DNA of 64,000 nt from NCBI RefSeq assembly GCF_003576645.1, contig NC_044919.1, forward strand, positions 11,983,994-12,047,993, given 5' to 3'. The notes beneath the pieces were generated by a model that saw only the letters and a program-made list of their open reading frames with translations, ran no database searches and was not told the DNA's origin. Source of the DNA: Ipomoea triloba. Its lineage: Eukaryota > Streptophyta > Magnoliopsida > Solanales > Convolvulaceae. Shown here in pieces: positions 13,145-25,215 of this stretch (within the stretch, counting starts at the first letter, position 1; every line of letters starts with the position of its first letter). Made by a program: the position numbers and the translations under genes.

Positions 13145-14347
13145 AATAATGTAAAGTGTGTAAAAGTAAAATGATACAAAAAAAATAAAATTATAGTGGT
13201 TCGAAAGTTATGTAATCCTTCTTACTATTCCACTCATCTTCTGTTGTCCAAGAGGGATTTCACTAGTAAATTTGTATCTCTACACAAAAAATCTTGATGC
13301 TCTCAACTTCTACTTCTAGTTGAAGAACATCTACTTCTAAGCAACTAGAACTTGTGATGCCTTGCAAACTCTTGTTGTTTGTTGAGAACTTTGCTGCTAC
13401 AAACTCCTGTTGTTCTCAAAGCTTGCTATTAATAAACTTCTTCTATTGATTACGTCTTGCTGTTTAGTGATGTCAGCAAATTTGTCAACTTGAAATCTTA
13501 CTGCTTGTGACTTCATCATGACATCAGCAACTAACTGTTGATGTGTTAATATCCCCTTCTTCTTTAACACTTAGGTGGTTTTGTCAAAACAAAATTAGAC
13601 TACTATAACACAAAATTTACAATGAATTGAGAGGTCTAAAACTACATCCTATTTAATTTACACTTTAGCTTATCAAAAGTTAAACACATATTTTCCTAAC
13701 AATTAAGGATCAATTATGCTTGAGATCCTTTGAAATTGTGCACTTCTATTAGAATAGGATAGACAATTAGCCACACCACTCAAAATTTCAATATCGCTTT
13801 GAGAAAAAGGGGATTGGAAGAAGACTAGTAGGCTATGTAGTGTTTCTCCAATTAGGAATTATTGAGATTAACAAGAACAATAAACGATAATAATGATAGA
13901 AAGTAAAGAAAACAAGATTTACGTGATCTACATCTACGGGAGTATAACTATTCTTTTATTAATTATGATGGTGACCATGCACTCTTAGAGATACAACGAA
14001 TAATGTAATTTATAGGCATCTACCCTTATAACATGGGCCCAACTCAATCTGCTCCACTCTTATACCTTATATGAGACAAACTCTTATTCCTTATATGAGA
14101 CAAACTCAACATGAATGAAATGCCGCCATGAGAGTGGATTCCTTGCTTATTAGTAGTCTAGTGACTATGAGGATAACATTGGCACATTGGTTGCCGGCCT
14201 CTTCCTTGATCATTATATTGCTAAGTCTTTGCGTACTCCCTAATCCTTAGACATCTTTTAGCATCTAGACTTGAGTAAGTTTGATCTTAATCCCTATTTT
14301 TCCTAATTTTATTGTTACTTCTCACTTGCATTACTTGTTAATTCATC
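13145..14347. other. LTR-like intergenic DNA, no gene
   Basis: 13145-13300 is homologous to 49260-49380. 13750-14300 contains AAAGAAAACAAGATTTACGTG and short A/T-rich promoter-like text typical of LTRs, but no paired copy lies in the window, so this is unproven. No coding signal. Confidence 0.35.
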
Positions 14348-14960
14348 TCATGCATTGATTCATATTAGCTTCATTAAAGTTTCCCTGTTGTGCACTCAAT
14401 TTGCCTATCACTTGCATCCATTTCAGTCCACTCCCTAGAGAATGACAAATACAATCACACTAAAATCTATACTGCAAAATGGCGCTATTATATTGCCGGG
14501 GAGTGGCATATGTTGTTGAATAGTTTGCTATCTTGTACTAATACGTTGGTTTCTTTTGTTTTATGAAAGTAACAATGTATTCTAAATCAAAATTCCAACA
14601 AGATGATCTGTTAAGAATATTTGTTAATAGATTTTGATGATAATGAAATTTGTGTAAAAGTGATGATGGATTGGAATGTATAATAGTGTGTGTGTGAGGA
14701 TATCTTCACACTGGATATCAGCTCAAGGAGTGGACCGAAAGGAGGGTTAAATAGTAGGTGGTTAATCACAAGAGTGTAGAGTGTTTGGAAGCTAGTTCAA
14801 AGGAATATATGTGAAATAACTATAAGGAATACAAAAAAAAATGTAATCAATCATATCCCAACTATCAAATACAATAATATCACAACATCACAAATATTAA
14901 TAACTAAATATATAACAATTCAGTATCATCTTCAACTGACTTTGATCTTCATTTGTATCT

Positions 14961-15120
14961 GCAAACATAATTGAAGATGTGAAATACTCTACATTTCAAT
15001 GATACCAAGAAAGTTGAAAATTGACAAATGGACTTACCTTGCAAACATAATTGAAGATGTGAAATACTCTACATTTCAATGATACCAAGAAAGTTGAAAA
15101 TTGACAAATGGACTTACCTT
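14961..15120. repeat. Exact 80-bp tandem duplication
   Basis: 14961-15040 and 15041-15120 are identical (unit begins GCAAACATAATTGAAGATGT and ends GGACTTACCTT). The equivalent place in unit 3 (about 38893-38975) has one diverged copy, so the duplication is recent and specific to unit 1. Confidence 0.95.
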
Positions 15121-15497
15121 GTTTCAATCATAAAGACCATTGAGCTGAAGCATTATTTGGGCGCATGAATCTGTATTAATATGGAGTAAATAAATAAGGT
15201 CAAGGACTAATATTGTGCATTAAATTGAATTTTGACAATCATGAGCAGAGAAACAGAGAGCACTGAAGAATGAGGCAGTTTGTAAGATGAAATCTAAAAC
15301 AAGAACTGCAAAAGAAATACGTCTAGACAACCTCAGATAACAGTGGTAGACTAATGCATGCCAGGCAAAATATGTTATCTTTAAGAACTTAATTTAGCTC
15401 TGCAGTAACCTCACTTCATAATCTTTCACATTTCTTCCCAACGAATGGAATCAAGCAATACTTGGACTTCATTTACTTGCCACTTCCAGGATAGTAA

Positions 15498-15866
15498 TCA
15501 AGAACATAGCAAATTAAAGTAAAACAAAACATTACCACTTCCAGGATAGTAATCATCGCCCACCGCCAAATCCTCCGGCAACAGGAACACCTCCTCATCA
15601 TCTAAACCGCCCAACTCCAATATCTGCACTGAAATTGCTCATTTCATAAATTTTCAAACAACAAATCCAAAAAGAACAACAAATCAAGAAATAAACTCCA
15701 ATCACTTCCTCTCATATTGAAACAAGAATCGAGAATTGAAAGGCGAGAGAGATGAATACCAGGAGCGAAACTAGAGGAGTCGGTGAATTGAAGTCCTTGA
15801 AATCCCATCCTATCCCGAGAATCGGCCGGCGTTTGGCGACTTTCACATTTTCCTAACCCTAACCAC
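15498..15866 (-). CDS. Unrecognised small exon block 3' of NLR gene 1
   Basis: I do not recognise the product. Two exon-like pieces are joined by a GT..AG intron: exon a ends at 15760 (donor CTCCTG|GTATTC) and exon b starts at 15628 (acceptor TTTCAG|TGCAG). The join reads ..MGFQGLQFTDSSSFAP then VQILELGGLDDEEVFLLPED and LAVGDDYYPGSG. The same reading frame and splice sites recur beside NLR genes 2 and 3. Here exon b runs through a local duplication of the GATTACTATCCTGGAAGTGG motif and stops at 15498. The upstream limit of exon a is uncertain. It could be a separate small gene, 3' exons of the NLR transcript, or a captured gene fragment. Confidence 0.4.
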
Positions 15867-15878
15867 AAGAATTTGTTC

Positions 15879-18800
15879 TTAGTTTTTTTCATCTTGCCTA
15901 TGGTGATGGTGATGGAGAGGGGTTGTGGCCGGAGAATGTGGAGGCGGCGGAGGAGAAAGAAGAGAAGGCGGCGGCTGCAAGGGAAGGGGAGACCAACTGC
16001 GGACAAGGCGAGCGGAGGCGGACTCATCATCATCAGACTCATCTTCATCTTCCTCATATTCAATTTCCTCATCTTCATCTTCCTCATCTTCAATTTCCCC
16101 ATCTTCATCAGAGGAGTAAGGCTGTCATGAATCATTGGAAATAAATTAATTAGGATATGATGATATATTAAATGCCGTTACGTTTGTAGAGAAAAGGACA
16201 AGGAAATAAAAAGCAATTGATCCAGAAACAGCAAGGGAGATCAGAAAGACTACCTCTATTGTATATTTCTCAATGACAATCATATCATCGTTTCCTTCGT
16301 CATGTTGCTCTTCCAAAATTTGCTTTGCTGAAGCCACCGCAGAAGTAAGACAACCAATCAATTTGATAGACTTCAAATTTGAAATTTCTGCAAAGTTGGC
16401 TGGGATTTTTTCCAATTTTTCGCAAGAAAGGATTAGGCACTCAAGGTTCGGAAAGTGATAAGCACTGGCTTCCCAACACTTCAGATAAATTGCATCAATT
16501 TTCAAATAAACTAATTGCTCAAATTTCTCATTCTTTGATAGTTTCCACTCTTCTTCATCAATGCAAATACACCTTAATAGCTTTAACACCTCAAGTTTAG
16601 GCAACTTGCTAAGACTATTAACTGCCTTCCACCCAAACGGAAAATCACAAACAACCAACTTCTTAAGGTTTTCCAAGCGACCAATATGATTATTTGGATT
16701 CATCACATACTTAATCCGCTGAAAGAAGCAACAACTATAAAGATGCAAACTCTCAAGTTGGTGTAAATAGGCAAGGTTTTTTATGTAACCATTCGAAGCA
16801 GCTGGTCTTTCAAATCTAACCTTTACCTTCTTCACATTTGGAATATTAGCAAATAATTCTCTTGTGCATTGATCAGGCCCAATCCAAGAAATGCTCTTCA
16901 AGTTTTGATGAAAAAATATGGGAAAATCACCAGCAATATAGTAACAGTTGAAATGTTGTAGTTGTGGAAACTCTAAAATGCCAATTTCACCAAGCCTCCT
17001 ATCGGAAGAAAATATTTGAAGATTCCATGCGCGGAAGGGTTTTAACATGTTTTTATGTGAACCATTTGAAAATAGACATCTCAAATGGACAAGATTCGCA
17101 ATCTTGTACTCGATATTATAGAGTACTCTTAATAAACTGCAAAATTTCAAATTCAAATATGTGCCTATTGGTGAGAAACTGAAGATGGATCTGCAGTTTC
17201 TAAAAATAGAATATGATGTATGTCTGCTCAAGTTGTTTGATTGGATGCTTACCCAACGAAAATCTTTTGGAGGGGAACTGCAACCATTTTCATAGACAAC
17301 ATGGAGAAGGTTGTCCTTTTTAGCTTCCCTTACACAAAAAGAATGCAATAAATCATGGATTCTAAATGCCTTTATTTTTCCTCCACATGAACTACTTGCC
17401 TGGCTTACAAGAATTAAGTTTCTAACCTTGAGTTCTTGAATGTGCTTTTCAGCAATTGCATCAATGCTCATACTCTCAAATTCCTTTATAAGTCCTTCAG
17501 CAGCCCATAACTTTTTCAAAATTCTAACATGAATCTCTTTATCTTCTGGAAAAATGCTCAAATATAAAAAACAAGCCTTCAATTTGTAAGGCAAGTGATT
17601 GTAACTTGATGAGAGAATCCTTGAGCATTCTTCATCAATGCTTGTTGTTGCAAATGAATTTAGAGTTTCAGCAATATTCTTCCACGCATCTAGGGTGTTG
17701 AGTTTGGAAAATAAACCCGCAACCACAACAATTGCCAAAGCCAATCCTTTCAATTTCTTAACAACGGGTCTTACAATTGCCTCAAATTCAACATCGTAAG
17801 ATTTGCATGTCTTTTCGTGAAATAAATTCCAACTCTCACTTTCATCTAACAACTGCATTTGATGAGAAAAGTCATTACTAGAGCCAATACGAGTAGGCAC
17901 CTTTGCAAAGCGAGTAGTTAACAATACTCGGCTATGATTGCTATTATCTGGAAAGCAAGCTTTGACAACATTCCACGCCTCGTCACTCCAAATGTCATCT
18001 ATTACAACAAAATACCTTTGATGTAGCAAATATCGATATAGTTTTTCTGCTAGCTCCTCTTCGGTGCCACTATTTTCATAGCCCATTGACTTAAGAAAAC
18101 CTGTGAGCATTTGTCTCTTATTATGATGTTGGGATGCAACAACCCAAGCTCGCTTGTCAAAATAGGATACGATTGACTGATCTTCATAAACCCTCTTAGC
18201 CAATGTTGTCTTGCCAATGCCTCCCATACCTATAATCGAGACAATTTCTCGTTGCCTTGATGAATGCTCAGTTAACATCTTCTTTACAATCTGGAACTCA
18301 TTGTTCTTCCCCACCATAATCTCCTCAGAGTGTGAAGCATGTTCAGAAGAATTCCCCAGCATGATAACTTCTTCGTCACGTTCAGTAAACGCATCAAGTG
18401 TTGTTTCCCTTCTTTGCAAGGCTATGACATGCTTGACTTTCGCCAACTCTTCCTTGATGGCATCAATGTCTTCTATTGCTTTTTCTAAAATACGACCAAG
18501 TTTGCATGAAGGCCAAGATTTCTCCCCTTGTGTGTTTTCCACATAAAGATCTGCAACTCTAAATTCTTTATCTTCTGCTTCTATATCCCCCAGATCAAGA
18601 GTTTCTTCTGCTTCCACAAAAAGATCTGCTATTCCAATTTCCTCTTCCTCGTCCTCGTAGAGTTTTGCGATTTGGAATTCGATTTCATATTCTACTCTGA
18701 AAGCCACATCTCTAAGTTTTGTTTCCAAGTCTTTAATTGCTTGAATTCCATCCATTCTGTTCTCATCTAATAGCTCTATCAGAAAACCAAGCTTTTCATG

Positions 18801-18926
18801 GAGGGATTGGATCAACACTTTGTTGCAAGGGATAAGCTCCTTTTGTTGTAGGATTGGACGAGGTTGAGGTCGCAAGATCTCAAGCTCTATTGTCCTCATA
18901 AGAGAAATCACAGCTACACAAGCCAT
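15879..18926 (-). CDS. NLR gene 1: R1-type CC-NB-ARC-LRR disease resistance protein
   Basis: Intracellular immune receptor of the CNL class, similar to Solanales R1-like late-blight homologues. It starts at ATG 18926. Residues 1-100 form an R1-type N-terminal domain whose EDVID-equivalent is EYEIE (about 79-83). A short acidic linker follows. NB-ARC: P-loop GMGGIGKTT (about 233-241), kinase-2 YFVVIDDIW (305-313), SRVLLTTR (332-339), GLAL in place of GLPL (394-397), CFLYLSIFPED (452-462). The MHD motif reads IHD (523-525), whereas copies 2 and 3 have MHD. An LRR domain spans about 560-890. An ORF continues to 16146 as a hydrophobic tail, but 16253-16122 looks like an intron (GTAGTC..CATGACAG, branch-like CTAAT). 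Splicing adds an 80-residue acidic/proline-rich tail ending at 15879, about 971 residues total. The P-loop region is the usual miR482/2118 target area. Confidence 0.9.
16122..16253 (-). other. Predicted 3' intron of NLR gene 1
   Basis: 132 nt, T-rich, donor GAG|GTAGTC, acceptor CATGACAG|CC, with CCTAATTAATTT about 30 nt before the acceptor. The exon phase is 0 on both sides. The same donor and acceptor are kept in copies 2 and 3, whereas the reading frame through the intron is not (copy 2 has a 2-nt deletion). Confidence 0.65.
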
Positions 18927-19240
18927 TCTTCTCTCTCTCTATGTATGTAATGTAATTGTGAGCTGTTTTCTTCTCTCTTAGTTTGGGTGTAAGCTTACCA
19001 GAAGCATTGACTTTCTGCTGCAACTTGCAAAGATTAGAGTTAGAGTTAGATAATGACAACATGATATGAATATATGATACGCAATTGTTTAATGTTAAGT
19101 GGGAATCCTACAGCGCATATCCATATGCTTTTTTTCCCATCTTTATTGTGTTTATCGAAGGCAGCTCCAGCTGAATCCAAAATAGGAACAGCTAAGTAAT
19201 TTTTATTGAATAAGGAACAGTTAAGTTTCAAAATTGGCAG
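18927..19240 (-). promoter_or_regulatory. 5' leader and proximal promoter region of NLR gene 1
   Basis: Immediately before the ATG the minus strand reads CATACATAGAGAGAGAGAAG, a GA-rich leader kept in copies 2 and 3 and in the orphan fragment at 36219. No clear TATA box chosen. Confidence 0.4.
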
Positions 19241-19244
19241 CAAA

Positions 19245-20030
19245 TAAATCTACATCTACATGTACATATATACATACAAACCTATACATGCATACATATA
19301 CAAACCTAATAATCCATACATACAATACAATACATACATACAATACAAATGCAAATCTAATAATAACCACTAAAGTTAGGCCTATAACCAGAATTAAAAA
19401 ATGTTGGTGTACTTATTTGTTGAAATGAATAGTTCATATTATTATGATTTTAGTATTTTTTTTTATTTTTCCTACTTTACCTTCTATTATATAATATCTA
19501 TCCCAATCAAAATTGACATAATTGTTAAACATATATTATGATTGTGTAAGAGTGTATTAAAAAATACAATATAACAGCCAATGTGATTGTTCACTCTCTG
19601 ACTAGAGCTTCTTGCTCGTATATTGGTTGGGAGGTGTGCAACGCAAATATACCTCATTGTATTCATGATTTGATTTCGCAATAATAATTTGCTTTGATGG
19701 TTGTTTCCAAAAAAAAAAAAACAATTTACAATATAAAATTTAACATGAACTTTGGTCAATTAATAGAGTTTTGTGTTGCAAAAATTATGCTTAGGGTACT
19801 CTACAATAAGGGTGCTTCCCTCTAAAATTTTTATTGCACAAGTTAATACAACATTTCTGCACAGGTCATAGTTATGCATTCCTGAAATATTTACTTTTAT
19901 GAAAATTTTGATAATCTTGCATTTTGATATACAACAGGATACCGAATAATACTTTGATAAACTCTGAAACACTAATTTAAAAATACACATTAAGCATTGG
20001 ACTATTCGCGCAATAAATATAAACTTACTA
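19245..20030 (+). mobile_element. Decayed Helitron relative in unit 1
   Basis: Left-side text GTTAGGCCTATAACC..AAAAAATGTTGGTGT matches the 5' part of the Helitron at 51830. The right side AACACTAATTTAAAAATACA..CATT..ATTCGCGCAATAAATA matches its 3' end, but the hairpin and CTAG are eroded. Homologous stretches occur near 29680-30365 and 43150-43615. Confidence 0.5.
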
Positions 20031-20283
20031 ATCAATTTATATATAAGTTTTTTGAGTGAGGAATTGAAGGAAACCGCGGCCACTAATCGAGAGTGTACAT
20101 TGAGTAAACTTCACCACGTGACTGACTAGTCTAGTTTGTTCATGAGTGATTAACTCAAACCAAAAAGGCCAAAATAAGTCACACACATTGAAAATCGAAT
20201 TAAAGTTGTAACATTGTAGTTACCAAGCCAATAGTTTGACCACCTTGTCTGGGATTATCAAATTATGTCTGGGATTATCAAAT

Positions 20284-20314
<31 letters not shown>

Positions 20315-20459
20315 TTTATAATTCCAATCGTAACAAAATTGGATAGTAAATTTCAATCCTCTAGGGATGGGGTCCTGTGAGTTTAGAATTAATCCGACGG
20401 AACTGAGATTACTTAATGTTAAAACAATAAATAATATTAATAATCAAACATCTTTCTAG

Positions 20460-20640
20460 AGTGCCAATGACCTTGTAGTCGAATGGTATGTAATGGCTCT
20501 CGCAAATGGGAGGTCATGAGATTGACAGGTGACTCTTTGTGTTTCATAAGGTTGAAAAAATATAGATGAGGAGTTAATACATATAGGCAATTATGAAAAG
20601 ATTATAATAAATATTCGTGTGTAGATATATCGTCACTGCT
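20460..20640 (+). mobile_element. tRNA-derived SINE-like repeat, unit 1
   Basis: ACCTTGTAGTCGAATGGTA fits a pol III A box. About 40 bp later GGGAGGTCATGAGATTGA fits a diverged B box. It continues into a TTTGTGTTTCATAAGGTTGA tail. Copies occupy the same place in units 2 (30745-30930) and 3 (44836-44980), so insertion preceded the duplications. Confidence 0.5.
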
Positions 20641-21021
20641 TTGATCACCCTTGTCAATAAACGAAAAATACTACTTGGACTCTCTCTTCTTACTCCCAAT
20701 TTATACTCCCTCTCACAAAAACTTGATGTAGACACTTTTTTCTAGGACCACTTGATAAAAATATCCTATCATTGGTTGCCACATCATGGAATACAAGTGA
20801 GGAAGTAGGATTTTGAAGTCCATGTAGTAGAACTCAAAAAATTAATCCATCCAATCGCTAGATCTGAATACTGGCCAATAATTGATACTCAATTCCGACA
20901 TCTATCGTCGCTTGGCTGCTCTGCCACTTTTGTCCAAAATATTAACTTATTATAATAAAAATATTAAATTATTAAGTTTGGTAAAAAAGTTATGACTTAT
21001 AATTAAGTATTATTTTAAACA

Positions 21022-21352
21022 ACGAATTTTACTTTTAGTCCTCAACTATTATAGTACTGTAACAGTTAAATTTATTTTTTTAATTGTGTCACATTATATT
21101 CTTGATTTTTATTTTTTGCCACAATTAATTCTCCTTTTAAAATTTTGTTATTCTACCATTTACTCCGTATTAAATATTGCTAACATGTATATAATTTTAC
21201 CATTCAATTAGAAGATTTTATTATAAAAGAATAATTGAAATTAAATGTTGGGGTAGAAGGTTTGAATGGTAAAATTACATGTTAACTCTCTTTATTAAAT
21301 AATAAGATGACAAAATAATAATAATAATAATTATTATTATTATTATTATTAC

Positions 21353-21395
<43 letters not shown>

Positions 21396-22322
21396 AACTT
21401 AGTTGATCTCAATTTCGCCTCACTAATCTTAAGCTCATAGGACCCCGTCCCTAGAGCCACTACAGAGGTAAATCGTGAGTTACACAATTAGCCCACCAGT
21501 TAGATCATAGTCTTTATGTGAGCACAAGAAATCCAATCCAAACCTTCTAGCATCCTTGGGTCATTTTCCGATACATATTTTCAGTGGATTTGAACCCCAA
21601 CTGTTGTCTCCAGTCATGACCTTCAAGTCAGGCGACGAATTAACTACAATAAGTCTCGGGGGAAAAATACATTCCATTTGCAAAGGCCGTCAACGAGGCA
21701 TGCTGCTTTATGGGCCGTTAAACGGATGACTAATTGTGGCATGCAAGAAAATAAAAGTTACAAATATAATAGAAAAATAAAAAAAGAAAGTAAAAAGGGT
21801 CAAATAAGCCATAAACTTTACTCGAAAATTCAACTAGATCCCTATACTTTTAAAAAATACAATTACACCCTTTAAAAATCAAACGACCGACGAACCGTCG
21901 CCGCTCGTCGTATACCAGAGAAAGCGACCATTTAGTCACCCAGTTAGTCGCCTTCCATGGAGAAGGCAGATTGGTCGCCTTCTCATTCAGACAAGGCGAC
22001 CAGTGGTCGCCTTCCGCCGGGGAAGGCAGCCAGTTGGTCGCTGTCAGCCAACCGTCGCCGGTCAATAGATTTTTGTTGGAGATGATGCCAGAACCAAAAT
22101 GGCCTGTTATAGTATGTCATTTACAGGTTCTTGGACTTCATTGCCTCAATATAACATGTTAAAGGGTGTAATTGCAGTTTTTGAACGGTTAAGAACCTAA
22201 TTGACTTTTCAGGTAAAGTTTAAGGACTTATTTGACCCTTTTAAAAAATATTAAAAGAATTGGACTAAATGTGGTAGTACCACAATACTGAATGACTAAA
22301 AGTAGAATTTTTTCCATTTTAA
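21022..22322. mobile_element. ACTTTTAGTC-ended TIR element carrying a nested foldback, unit 1
   Basis: The left end AATTTTACTTTTAGTCCTCA faces a right end whose complement is AATTCTACTTTTAGTCATTC. It contains an ATT microsatellite (21319-21393), unknown repeat DNA and the foldback at 21797-22238. Homologues are at about 31860-33130, 45190-46400 and 53145 onward; a simpler copy is at 36316-37033. Confidence 0.5.
21797..22238. mobile_element. Foldback element with GGCGACC/GGTCGCC core, unit 1
   Basis: Long inverted repeats: GGGTCAAATAAGCCATAAAC on the left, complement of the right end GGGTCAAATAAGTCCTTAAA, extending about 80 bp through TACAATTACACCCTTTAA. The centre has many palindromic GGCGACCA/TGGTCGCC words. 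No coding. Copies at 32610-33052 and 45886-46326; a rearranged one at 53873-54172. Confidence 0.7.
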
Positions 22323-22918
22323 AATCAAAATTGTTATTTTACCGAAAAATTAAAGTTATTATTTTTTTTGTTGACGTTGAAAATCCTCCCATACAATTCG
22401 ATCGTATGCACTAGGTAAACTCGACTCTTGTATAATATTATAATAGTCTTAAACCACATAGTAGAAATAAATAGCACCAGGAAAATCTTATATGACAGGC
22501 TCATAACCTTCGATCCTGAGAATCATACTCTCCATCATCTCTTTTAGGGAAAAAAAAATAAAACAAAGAGGTTAATTTTACATTAAAAAAAACTTGTTCT
22601 ATTAATTTACTTATTATTTTTTGTGAGATTTGAAGATTTCAAGTGTGTTTTTTGCTCAATTTAGAACACCATCATTCTTTTCCTGGAGGTGTTCTGTACA
22701 ATGAAAGTCCTTAAGCACTTTTCCAGAATAAATCAATATTCTATATCCAATGAATCACTAGAAGTCTAGAAGTTATTGATTGGTTGGATGGTTGAGCATT
22801 GGAGCTGATACAAGTTTTTTGCCTTTATTCGTACGTAGGCTCCCTTTGTGTTGTATTATTTTTAAAAAAATTTGACATATTATTGTTGTTGTTGTTATCA
22901 TCATTCATTTTTGTTGTT

Positions 22919-23154
22919 TTCTTGAATACTACTGACTCTATTACAATGCAGTTCATTGAATATTACTGACTCTATTACAATGCAGTTCATTGCCTATTGA
23001 AGCACAAGAGTCTGACTCTATAACAATGCATTGCCTATTGAAGCACAAGAGTCTGACTCTATTACAATGCAGTATCTGTTCATCTGAGGCTTGAATCCAC
23101 CACATCCCGTATAAAGGGAAGGGTTTGATGCCACTGGACCACAAGGTCCTTGGT
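22919..23154 (-). mobile_element. tRNA-derived SINE, unit 1 only
   Basis: On the minus strand the A box lies in CTTGTGGTCCAGTGGCATC and the B box in GTGGTGGATTCAAGCCTC. The tail ACAGATACTGCATTGTAATAG ends in TATTCAAG. The tail segment is partly repeated (GACTCTATTACAATGCAG three to four times). It is absent at the same place in units 2-4. Confidence 0.65.
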
Positions 23155-23553
23155 CCAAAGTTGCAGGATTTGCCTAGTTTCCATATATATGATTGTGTGC
23201 GTGCACACTCGCATAGTGTATTATTGTATTAGTAATTAATAAATTGTATAAATAATTTGTAATAACTATTAAGGTGTTTCAAATTTTAAAATTTTAAAAT
23301 TTTTATTAATTTATACTAATTATCTATTTATTTGAATTTTTAGTTATTATTGGTTTTAATAAATTATATTAGTATTTGTTTAAATTATCTAAACTATTTT
23401 AGTATACAATTATTAACTTTTAAAATTAATTTATAAATTAGTTTAATGGGTCGGTCTGTCATAACCCGCAGACCTAAGAGGGTACTGGCTAGCCTTTTCT
23501 AGGCTTGCCAAAGTGACGGGCTTTAAAACTTGTCCCAATAAGAGTTATACTAT

Positions 23554-24365
23554 GGGCATGTTTGGTTATTGGCAGATCCACCAACTTTGACGTTTTGAAG
23601 GTCAAAACGCCAAAGTAAATGTTTGGTTAGCAGCGGCTTGGAGCAGCAGATTGAAAACAACTCAAACGGCTGCTAATAGCAACATTTGAGCTTGGCATTT
23701 TGGAGAAATATATATATTTTTCCCAAAATACCCTTACATCTAATTGTAAAAAAAAAAACCAAAAAAACAAAAGGAGAGCCTTACGGCTTCTCTTGAGCAT
23801 GCAATTACATTTTGAAGAGGAGCATTGCTCCTCTTATATAGAGGAGCTCAAGTGCTCCTCTCCCAAATGTTTTCGATGTGGGATCATTTCCACATCATTT
23901 ACACTCTCTTCCTCTGCATGTGTCTCATCCAGCAGAGCCAGACATTGCGCAAGTTGTCCCAACCCCCGGATTTGAGGGGAAGGGGCCGCGCTGAGAAAAT
24001 GGGCGAGAACGGGCACTAACTGGCAGACCGCTATGTTGCTTCCCGTAACAGTATGGCGAATATCCATTGACTTGGAGGTTTCAGTTCAATAACAAGGACG
24101 AAAATAGAACGAATATCCAAAACATAAGCGTTTTTGAACATCATATACGCGAGCAGGTTTTGTTGTTTAATTAATGAATGTCATAAATTGATGATAAAAA
24201 GGACTTAAATTGATGATAACAAAAAGGACTTATGAGTTTGAGTTCCATGACCGGACGGCTGGGACCTAAAACTAAAGAAAGCCCTGGAGCCACACCGCTT
24301 TGTCTTTTTTTTTTTTTTTTTTTTTAAATTTATTTATTTAATTTTTTTGTTGTATATATATTTTT

Positions 24366-24412
<47 letters not shown>

Positions 24413-24680
24413 GTAGTTGTTGTAATTATTGTTGTAATTGTTATTGTAAATTTTATTTTATTATTACATAATAATAATAATAATAATAATAATAATATGA
24501 ATGTCCTTTTATGTCATTTTACATATTAACCGCTAATCTAAACAACTAATTTTACCAAACATCTTTTTACAAACCACTAATACAATTCGTTGGTCGAACC
24601 CGCTAATACAATCTGCTGTTTGATAACCGTTAACACAATCCGCTACTGCTAATCGCTAACCTTTGATAACCAAACAAGCC
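23554..24680. mobile_element. TIR element (PIF/Harbinger- or hAT-like), unit 1 only
   Basis: Ends are GGGCATGTTTGGTTAT and, reverse complemented, GGCTTGTTTGGTTAT. Units 3 and 4 lack this DNA and read straight through (AGAATTATAGTATATATGG at 47470). It carries about 1.1 kb, including GC-rich gene-like DNA at 23770-24070, an oligo-T run and ATT/TAA microsatellites (24366-24412, 24472-24496). Target duplication is unclear. No intact ORF. Confidence 0.55.
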
Positions 24681-24944
24681 TTATATGGACTCCAAATCTC
24701 TATTCCTTCACTTTTACTCTCTGATGTGTTAATAGATGATAAAGTGTCCTCATCCTGTGGGTCCAAAGAAACTGTATACATCATAAATTTGAGTTATGGA
24801 GTAAGAGTAGGGAGTAGAACTTGAAAGCCCAAGTAGTATTTTTCCCCTACTAAAGTGCCAAAATGATAGCCTTCGGTGGCCCCTATCTCGCCGGCCTCTT
24901 TTAACAATTCTACTTTTGTATTGTTTTATTTATTTTAGAGAAAA

Positions 24945-25215
24945 TAGTCAAATAAACCATTGAATTTTATTCAAAACATCAATTAGACCTTTAAACTTTC
25001 AAAAGTTGCATTTAAACCCATAAACATGTTATTTTGGAGCATTGAAGCCCAAAAAATGTTTGATGACTTATAATTGCATGTTAGTAGGGTTCTGACGATC
25101 CTCCGATCAATTTCCAGCGAGATTTCAGGGTCAAACACCGGTGTTGGACACCGGTCGCATTTGGAGAAGGCGAACCAACACAACTGAATGCACAACCATA
25201 CTACCTAGTTTGTGT
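24945..25215. repeat. Half-element related to the GGTCAAATAAG foldback family
   Basis: Starts AGTCAAATAAACCATTGAAT and continues through TTTAAACCCATAAACATG and ATCAATTTCCAGCGAGATTT, but no matching right end is visible. Homologous blocks are at 47741-48010 and 55027-55290, one per unit. Confidence 0.45.

Noticed and set aside
16146..16240. C-terminal transmembrane segment of NLR genes 1 and 3
   Set aside because: The hydrophobic stretch lies between a conserved donor and acceptor, is frame-broken in copy 2, and resembles a T-rich intron.
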